A stretch of 64,000 bases of DNA from Viridothelium virens (lineage: Eukaryota > Ascomycota > Dothideomycetes > Trypetheliales > Trypetheliaceae). Where the stretch lies: contig ML991837.1 of the NCBI GenBank assembly GCA_010094025.1, positions 62,001-126,000 of the forward strand, in the 5' to 3' direction. Under the pieces are notes generated by a model, which saw nothing but the letters and a program-made list of their open reading frames with translations, did not search any database and was not told the origin of the DNA. A program made the translations under genes and the position numbers. How positions within the stretch are numbered: the stretch's first letter is position 1; each line of letters starts with the position of its first letter. Shown piece after piece: positions 57,608 to 64,000 of the stretch.

Positions 57608-60600
57608 TTACTCTGCCTCCTCCGCCCCTCCCTCCGCATCCGCGTCCACCTTCGGTCTCTTTCCCCTCATAACCCTTTTCTCCCCCTCGCTCATCTCCAT
57701 CTCACGATCCCGCTTCGTGTGCCCATTCGTGCCAGGACTCGGCGCAGTCGGCGTGAGGGCCTCCACGCTCGGAGGCTGCGGGCTATCCGAACCCGCAGGC
57801 CGATCGTTCGTGGTTGGAGGTACGGGTACAGGAGACTGATGAGGCTGCGAGGAGGACGGTGGCGTAGGCGGTGCTGGCGCAGCGTCGGCGTTGGGATTGG
57901 TGGAGTGCGAAAGGGTCGAAGCAGCAGCGGAAGGCGTCGAGGCGATGGGCGCGGAGGGTTGCGGAGTGACGGCATTCGGCGACGTGCCGTTCGCACCGTT
58001 CGCACCGTTCGGCTGCACGGCTACAGGAGTGGACGCAGGGACGTGGGTCGGCTGCGCGACGACGGCGGCGTGCTGAGCGCGAGCGACAGGCGACACGTGA
58101 GAGGGAATGGCTGACATCGCGCCAGCTTGGCCCGGCGCCGCCTGTGTCGATGTCGCTTCCTTCTTCTCGTGCGATGGAAGAATGAGGCCACTCAACGTCT
58201 TCGTGATGTCCTCTTCACCCTGGCGAAGCGGTGTCGTCGACTCGCCTGGCCAAAAGACGCGCTTGATGGCCGAGCAGACGAGATGCTCCGAGTGCTCCTT
58301 GTCGCCTTGGGATACATCCACGAAGACGTCTTTGAATTTCTTTAGACGTTGAATCATGTCGACTGTGAGGACTTCAGCGTTACCAGGAAGCGACATGCGG
58401 AGGTGCTTGGGGTAGTCATTGCCGATGAGAGCAGTAAGAAACGGAGCAGGATCTACGGGTGGATGAGGAGGAGGAGCTGGCTGAGTTGAGGAACTGGGTT
58501 GAGAAGCCATCGAGACAGAGCGATTGGGAATACGCACGTTAGCACTGGGTTGTTGAGGTTGGCTGTAAGCTACACCGTTCGAAAGACTGCTTGGAGCTTG
58601 AGGTGCTCGGTGTACTGAAACCGGCGGGTTTACTGCATAAGGTGAAGAGTAGTTGCCGGAATTCTGAGCAGGTGGTGCAACTACAGCAGGTCCGGCAGTG
58701 GAAGGAGGAGCGTAGGGTGGACGATGCGGATGTTGAGGATGTTGAGGATATGGTGAAGGACCGTGATGAGGTTGACCAGGACCATTTTGCAATCCAAGGT
58801 AATGGTTTGGGGGATAGTATGCATGTTGCGACATTCGCGGAGGTGACGATCTCTTTCTCTTCTGACTCTCAGGAGTAGCGCCTGCTTTGACTGCCCAGAG
58901 ATAGCCTTTACCCTCCTTTTCCACTTTCTGGAATATGGAGTTCTGACCGAGATTGTGCCTGACGCTGCTTTGCCATCCTTGGCTACCGATCCTGAACTTG
59001 AAATGAGGGTACCTCCGTTCGATAGCACCGTAAATTTGCTGAAGATTCATTTGCCCATTCTTGGAATTTGTAATAGCTTCATAGATAAGTGTGATATAAT
59101 TGGAGCTTGGTCGCGTGAGTTGTTCCTCTGTGTAGTCGGATTCTTTCATAGGAGGCGAAGGAGTTCGCGCTGCTGCTTTGGAAGACTTTGCGAGCCCCTG
59201 CTGCTGACTAGAAGCAGCTTCTTCATCTACCGTTGCAGCGGGTTTCGGCTCAATGTCCTGAGGAGATTTCTCCGTGTCAGCTGTAGCTGACCGTGCTGTT
59301 GCCGCGGCGGCGGCAGCCTCCTCCTCTTCCTTCTTCTGCTTCTTCTTCTCAGTCTTAGTCTTCAAGTCAAGGGGGGGAGGAGGTGGCAAGCCAAGTTCCC
59401 TTGCCCTCTTGGCTTCTTTCTCTTGCTTGGCACGAGCCTGTCGCTCCCGTTTGGACATGATGCCGTCCTTGGGCGGCCTACCGGGACCTTTGCGCTTTTG
59501 TGGAACTTCCGTCGCAGGCGGAACACTCTCTGTGCCATTTTGCTGTGCTGAGCTCGCTTCTGCTATAGTCGGAGAAGTCTCCCTTGCTGTGTGCTTTTCG
59601 CGGCGTGGTTCTGTTGACCTCTCCGACTTTGGGTTCTTGGCCCGTTTCGCCTCTTTTCGACTGGAGACTAGTTTTGAATCTTTTTTCTTGGTATATGGAG
59701 GACCTTTGCTCTTCTGGCGGGTGGGCAACACTTTGAGCTTCAACTTTGTACGCTGTTGGGGCCGCTCTTGCTCTTCTTCTGAGTTAGACGACTGAGTACC
59801 TTGCTCATCTGGCCCAATTATGTTCACGGGCTCCTCAATGCTACCCCTTGCGCTGCTGCTCTGTTCAGGACTATCTTGTGTGCTTGTATTCACCATACTA
59901 TCCTCGGTCTGATAAGAGATCTCATCCGAATCATCCCTATCCCGCGCAGCAACATCTGGAGGTAGGCCGAAGGTAATAGGCACAGGACCAATTTGGATAA
60001 CATCACGGTCGCGCAAAGGTATAGTTTCTCCGGCATGGTGGATAGCGTCATTGAGGAAAAGTCCATTTCGAGCAATGACATGTAGCTCAAATACCTCTTT
60101 GTTGGGGTTGTATTGAATTTTGGCATGCTTTCGTGATATTCCTTTGTATCCGTCGGGACCCCAGCTATCGGCGATATGAATGGGTAAAAGGGGGCAGGCG
60201 TCATGCGGCGGATAGGCACGGCGTTGATCGTCAATAACGGCAGCATTAAGTGCCGCTTCATACTGGCTTGGGGTAATGGCCGATTGTTGTGTCTTGTTCG
60301 AAGGTTTCTTCTTCCGGCCCTTTTTGCGGCGAGTATTAGGGTTGGAGTCAGAGGAGGATTCCTCCCACTTCATGATTCCACCTTCTTCACTGTATGCGTG
60401 ACAACCCCCTGAAAATCGGCTGCTTTGATGCATAGGGGTTCTCAACGCTTCTCCCGCGCTCGATGGTCGGCTTTGGCTCTCTGACTCTGACACTCTCTGC
60501 TCAGCTAATCTGGTCGCCCGTCGCATTGCTATGTTATCCCGCCCAAGCTCCACTGAAGTAGTTCTTACTAGATATGTTGTATCCGGAAATTCGAGTTTGG

Positions 60601-61144
60601 CATATGCAGTCAAGTCCATATCATCCATTGATCCTAAAGCGTCAGCATTAAGCTGGGATGCGTCATTGAGTGCTTGCAAGGATAGTCCAATGCCATTATA
60701 CATCATCCCATCCCCGGCGTTGCAGTGTAATGCTCCTGGATTGACATTTTGTTGCACTGGTGGCTGCATCGCCAAGTTCGTAGCATTTAATGCATCATGT
60801 GTCTCAAGGTTGTTACTCTTTGCGTGTATTCCCACGGTGAGCGGATTGAAAGAATCCGTCACTTCCGTAGACCTATGTTCTGAACTCGGAACGGGACCAC
60901 CAGCTTCTTGCACAGACGGGGCAGGTAGCTCGGCCTGTGTGCCCTCGGAATATTGTAACGGTTTTCCTAAGGGTATCGGGGGTTCGATGTCCTGGTCTAT
61001 CGCAATGGGCGGGCGTTGAGGTTCTTGCGCGGCTGATGGATCTTTTGAAGAAGACTCCGTGATTCCCGTTTGGAATTCGTCATGATCCGTGACGACATCC
61101 TGACTATCAGGCATCGAGCCTGAACCTTGAATAGCTACTTCCAT
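57608..61144 (-). CDS. FHA-forkhead transcription factor, FHL1-like
   Basis: Nuclear DNA-binding regulator; in yeast Fhl1 works with Ifh1 at ribosomal-protein genes. Intronless, 1178 aa from the ATG at 61144 (an upstream non-ATG extension is open). The FHA domain spans about 181-393. Its first strands, YAKLEFPDTTYLVRTTSVELGRD, read here as YAKLEFPDTTYLVR and TTSVELGRD, are separated by about 130 residues of Lys-rich sequence (RRKKGRKKK) from the rest (GISRKHAKIQYN, IARNGLFLND). A GRP-type AT-hook lies at about 551-561. The forkhead domain is at about 675-755 (SNYITLIYEAITNSKNGQM, SVRHNLGQNSIFQKV). Long disordered Pro/Ser/Gln segments fill the remainder. Fkh1/2-type assignment is the alternative; the split FHA favours Fhl1. 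Confidence 0.9.
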   Translation of the reverse strand: MEVAIQGSGSMPDSQDVVTDHDEFQTGITESSSKDPSAAQEPQRPPIAIDQDIEPPIPLGKPLQYSEGTQAELPAPSVQEAGGPVPSSEHRSTEVTDSFNPLTVGIHAKSNNLETHDALNATNLAMQPPVQQNVNPGALHCNAGDGMMYNGIGLSLQALNDASQLNADALGSMDDMDLTAYAKLEFPDTTYLVRTTSVELGRDNIAMRRATRLAEQRVSESESQSRPSSAGEALRTPMHQSSRFSGGCHAYSEEGGIMKWEESSSDSNPNTRRKKGRKKKPSNKTQQSAITPSQYEAALNAAVIDDQRRAYPPHDACPLLPIHIADSWGPDGYKGISRKHAKIQYNPNKEVFELHVIARNGLFLNDAIHHAGETIPLRDRDVIQIGPVPITFGLPPDVAARDRDDSDEISYQTEDSMVNTSTQDSPEQSSSARGSIEEPVNIIGPDEQGTQSSNSEEEQERPQQRTKLKLKVLPTRQKSKGPPYTKKKDSKLVSSRKEAKRAKNPKSERSTEPRREKHTARETSPTIAEASSAQQNGTESVPPATEVPQKRKGPGRPPKDGIMSKRERQARAKQEKEAKRARELGLPPPPPLDLKTKTEKKKQKKEEEEAAAAAATARSATADTEKSPQDIEPKPAATVDEEAASSQQQGLAKSSKAAARTPSPPMKESDYTEEQLTRPSSNYITLIYEAITNSKNGQMNLQQIYGAIERRYPHFKFRIGSQGWQSSVRHNLGQNSIFQKVEKEGKGYLWAVKAGATPESQKRKRSSPPRMSQHAYYPPNHYLGLQNGPGQPHHGPSPYPQHPQHPHRPPYAPPSTAGPAVVAPPAQNSGNYSSPYAVNPPVSVHRAPQAPSSLSNGVAYSQPQQPSANVRIPNRSVSMASQPSSSTQPAPPPHPPVDPAPFLTALIGNDYPKHLRMSLPGNAEVLTVDMIQRLKKFKDVFVDVSQGDKEHSEHLVCSAIKRVFWPGESTTPLRQGEEDITKTLSGLILPSHEKKEATSTQAAPGQAGAMSAIPSHVSPVARAQHAAVVAQPTHVPASTPVAVQPNGANGANGTSPNAVTPQPSAPIASTPSAAASTLSHSTNPNADAAPAPPTPPSSSQPHQSPVPVPPTTNDRPAGSDSPQPPSVEALTPTAPSPGTNGHTKRDREMEMSEGEKRVMRGKRPKVDADAEGGAEEAE

Positions 61145-61564
61145 GAGGGCACTCGTCGCGATCGCTTCCAATGACAGGTGGATGGACAGCGGTAGGCGGA
61201 CATTTGGGCCGAATACGGAGATGTGTCTCGAGCGAAGGCGATTACAAGAACAACGAGCTGTCACAGAAGAGCGCGTGCGCGAAACAGAGAGCGAGAGGGT
61301 GCAAGAGAGTAACAGAGCAGCAGAGAGTCAGGCGTGAGGGTCATCCACCCAACCTTTGAGGGCAGTCACGCCAAATGCGGCGGCGGCGGTGAAGCGAAAT
61401 CTTGGCGCGCTAATTTTACAGTACGGTAACGCCTTCGCTACCTCCCCACACTATCGTTCAACAGTCCAAATTACGCACACCAATCGATCGCCCACCTGCT
61501 ATTGGCCTTGATCTCACGGGCGTCATTCAATGCTCGTCGATACTGGTTCCTCCTCTAGTCACCA
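61145..61564. promoter_or_regulatory. divergent promoter, forkhead and oxygenase genes
   Basis: 420 bp between two divergent starts. The forkhead side is rich in GAGAG and AGAGAG tracts at 61260-61330, on the minus strand a CT-rich leader. No other element is clear. Confidence 0.45.
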
Positions 61565-62311
61565 ATGATGCCTGCCAAGACCAGACGAAAAGGTTCACAA
61601 CAGGACCCCAAGAAGTCACCAAAGCCCTCTAACTCAACCTATCAACCACCTCCCTGGCCAATCTTCAAACCCCTAGTCCCTTGGTCCGACCTTTCTTTGA
61701 ATATCCTCGCTGCCAATCAGATTGTAACCATATCCAACTTTTGGACGACGTCTCTTTGCAGAACCTACACGTCATTCCTCAGCTCTCTACCATTAATTAC
61801 CACGCCTGGACGGCCAAAGAAAGGCGAGGCCGTCCGGGTCAACGATCGTTTTCAAATAGATGATGCAGCATTTGCAACGAGACTATGGCAAGATACAGCT
61901 CTCAAAGAATTAGTCCTTGGGGTGGATAACTCTCAGGAACTTTGGGGTGGGGAGGTCCTTGGGTTGAATCCTAGTATTCGTATCTATAGGTATTCGAAGG
62001 GCCAATTCTTTGACAAGCACTATGATGATTCAAATAATGTCACTCTTCCAACACCTTCTCCGACTCAGGCAAAGACCACCTGGACATTATTGCTGTACTT
62101 AACCTCTCCATCTACAGGCTGCATCGGAGGCGAAACCGTCTTCTACCCCGAGCATGCTAATGGAAATGATGGTTCTGCAATAGTAATCGACCTAGAGACT
62201 GGTATGTTACTACTTCACCGACACGGCGCTGATTGTATGTTGCACGAAGGCAAAGAAGTGCAACAAGGGGAAAAGTGGATAATCCGAAGCGATTTATGTG
62301 TTCGCCGTTGA
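61565..62311 (+). CDS. 2-oxoglutarate/Fe(II)-dependent oxygenase (P4H-like)
   Basis: Single exon, 248 aa (ATG 61565 or the adjacent 61568). A basic, Pro-rich N-terminus precedes a double-stranded beta-helix fold of the prolyl 4-hydroxylase alpha-subunit type. The iron-binding pattern is visible: HYDDS supplies the first His and Asp, and a later LLHRHGADCMLHEGKEV supplies the distal His, with KWIIRSDLCV carrying the 2-oxoglutarate-binding basic residue. GGETVFYP is a typical core strand. There is no signal peptide, so the protein is probably cytosolic or nuclear. Substrate unknown; fungal homologues are often annotated simply as 2OG-Fe(II) oxygenase family. Convergent with the endoglucanase gene, about 107 bp away. 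Confidence 0.88.
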   Translation: MMPAKTRRKGSQQDPKKSPKPSNSTYQPPPWPIFKPLVPWSDLSLNILAANQIVTISNFWTTSLCRTYTSFLSSLPLITTPGRPKKGEAVRVNDRFQIDDAAFATRLWQDTALKELVLGVDNSQELWGGEVLGLNPSIRIYRYSKGQFFDKHYDDSNNVTLPTPSPTQAKTTWTLLLYLTSPSTGCIGGETVFYPEHANGNDGSAIVIDLETGMLLLHRHGADCMLHEGKEVQQGEKWIIRSDLCVRR

Positions 62312-62418
62312 TCTTGACCCTTGCCTCGGGGCGGCAATGTAACCTCAAAGCTTGGAAGGCTATCTATCTCGTCTTATTTACAAGCAAGAGGTTCTAACTC
62401 TTGTCCACGTCAGCTATA

Positions 62419-63819
62419 TCAATGACGGCTACTCGCGGCAATCCCGGCCGAATTGTTACTTGGAGGACTCCCTGCAACTTCAGTTGGATTGTCGCTCGAA
62501 ATACCAAATCGCTTCACAGGCTGGTAGCTATCAATCCTCGGCTCCAGAACGAGCGGCCACGTCGTGTTGAATTCAGGACCCTCGAACGGTTCAACACTCT
62601 GAAAGTAATCGCCCCATAGGGGGCCGGCAGCCCAGTAAGACCACCCGAAGAAGTTTTGATGATTCTCAAGCCAAGAGAACGTGTTGTTCAAGGCTTCAAA
62701 GCAGAGCTGATTTGAACCTGCGCCTATCTCGCTCAGAAAGGCAGTGAAGTTGTTCTCCTCGAGCCACTGAGTGACAAGAACAAGGTTCTGTGGACCAAAA
62801 TCTGCGCTCACGCATGTATTGTGGGTTCCGCTGAAGTCAAAGTCCAGGTACTGTATGTGTTAGCATGATCTCTCCTCGAAGAAATACTGAGATCAATCTA
62901 TGAATGGGAAGACTACTCACTAGGTGCATGTCGAACGCAAAGTTGTCGAAGGGATCATATATGTTCCCCAACACATCCGAATTCGGCGTCGAGCCTGGTA
63001 TCAACCCGTTGCCACTCGAGTTCGTCCAGATCTCCGCATTCGTATAGCCATTTCCAGGTACCAACACTAATTGTCCTGCTCCTGCGTCTCTTATCCCATC
63101 CAAAGCCGCCTGATCATCCTTCAAGATCAGCTCGGTCGACATATTGTGTGGCTCATTCATGATGCCGAAGATAACGTTCGGGTTGTAGCGAAACCGACCC
63201 GCCAACTCGTTCCAGAAGTCGCCAAACTGTTCCGTCGTGGCGGCATTGGGGTCAGACGTGTTGCCGATGACACTCCCACTATTAGGCTGCATGCTGGGAT
63301 CGTTGTAGCGCATGTAGTTGTGAGGATCAATGATGGCATATGAGCCACGTTCGGTAATGAAGTCGATGGCATCTTGGTAGAGAGAGAAGTACGTTTCATT
63401 GAACTTGCGACCTAGGCCGTATGAAAGGGGACACATGCGCTCCTAAAGAGAGACTCATCAGTCCAAAACTGTGAACAAGCTCATGACGGGTTTCCGCGAA
63501 AATTCGTCCCCAGCAATGTTTGGTTTTCGATGCCATGGGTACTAACCAGCAGAAACGTCACACGGAACACGTTGACACCGTGGTCGATGAAGTACTGAAC
63601 GTTGGACTGATTTATGAATTGATAGTCCACTCCAAAAGCTCCTGGCAATTGAGTAGTGCCAAACTCTCCGCCCGCTTATTGCGTTGTGTCAGCTGCTCTG
63701 TGTTCATCGTCACAATGCGGGGACAGCATACATTCATTGACTCCTGCATATATGATCTTTGATTTACAGAATTGGAGCAGGGTTATCAGGTAGACTGTAA
63801 AAAGAAAAAGCAAATACAT
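62419..63819 (-). CDS. secreted GH5 endo-beta-1,4-glucanase
   Basis: Hydrolyses internal cellulose bonds. Four exons, 63819-63732, 63674-63547, 63442-62921 and 62850-62419, join in phase across introns of 57, 104 and 70 nt; 389 aa. The start MYLLFLFTVYLITLLQFCKS is a signal peptide that runs straight into the catalytic domain (KIIYAGVNESGGEFG), so no cellulose-binding module precedes it. Other GH5 blocks are VNVFRVTFLL joined to ERMCPLSYG, IIDPHNYMRY, and NEP in FGIMNEPHNM (acid/base Glu). FLSEIGAG carries the nucleophile Glu, and FFGWSYWAAGPLWGD is the conserved late Trp region. Length fits single-domain GH5_5 enzymes. Several N-glycosylation sites are visible. Confidence 0.94.
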
Positions 63820-64000
63820 AGTGCCCAAATATGGATAGCAAGAAAGTAAGACCACCTCGTCAGAGCGCTTACCACGAGTCTTTCAGTTCGGAGCTCGAGG
63901 ATCTTCAGATACTTATAATGGCTAATCGCCAAATAAACGACATATGACGAATAACCAGCATATTAGACTAGCCGGGACGATGAATTCCGCACCTGCTCTT
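63820..64000. other. 5' flank of endoglucanase at window edge
   Basis: 181 bp upstream of the endoglucanase start, cut by the window end. It should be promoter or 5' UTR. Nothing specific is recognisable. Confidence 0.4.

Overview
The window looks like nuclear DNA of a filamentous ascomycete (Pezizomycotina). Reasons: short GT-AG introns (mostly 46-104 nt) with CTGAC/CTAAC-like branch sites, genes packed on both strands, and a gene set typical of these fungi (COP9 signalosome subunit, AgdC-type GH31 glucosidase, DUF8004-type protein, Kin4/KfsA-type kinase, FHA-forkhead factor). I cannot fix the class. I see no bacterial, viral or organellar segment and no tRNA or rRNA gene.

Layout. 0.4-4.1 kb: mitochondrial threonyl-tRNA synthetase (-) and a divergent one-membrane-span coiled protein (+). 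5.8-10.9 kb: secreted GH31 alpha-glucosidase (+), then a convergent protein with A/B-barrel-like and Ser/His/Arg-rich parts (-). 13.8-17 kb: DUF8004-type protein (+). 17.5-20.3 kb: peroxisomal half-ABC transporter of the PXA1 type (+). 20.3-22.4 kb: repeat block with two tandem degenerate units, a hairpin and a degenerate minisatellite. 22.4-24.2 kb: COP9 signalosome subunit 1 (-). 25.1-27.8 kb: C2H2 zinc-finger factor (-) with an in-frame TGA before a conserved-looking C-terminal domain. 27.8-37.7 kb: about 9.9 kb without a convincing gene, with strong G-quadruplex motifs and one weak signal-peptide ORF.

37.7-43.4 kb: three metabolic genes on the minus strand (trans-enoyl-reductase-like dehydrogenase, sugar transporter, small cupin). 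44.4-46.2 kb: isocitrate lyase (+). 47.3-50.9 kb: Kin4/KfsA-type kinase (-). 52.3-54.4 kb: F-box protein (+) whose last intron holds a 185-bp palindromic MITE. 54.6-55.1 kb: small two-exon TEN1 telomere-capping gene (-). 55.6-56.7 kb: SNF7 ESCRT-III subunit (+). 57.6-61.1 kb: FHL1-like FHA-forkhead factor (-). 61.6-62.3 kb: 2OG-Fe(II) oxygenase (+). 62.4-63.8 kb: secreted GH5 endoglucanase (-).

Functional themes are carbon acquisition (GH31, GH5, sugar transporter), lipid and C2 use (peroxisomal fatty-acyl transporter plus glyoxylate-cycle isocitrate lyase), and core cell regulation (CSN1, SNF7, TEN1, kinase, forkhead, C2H2). I saw no single new system. The best leads are the in-frame stop in the C2H2 factor, the intronic MITE, the tandem hairpin repeat block and the large gene-empty, G4-bearing region. 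Exon joins were worked out by hand from splice consensus and reading phase.
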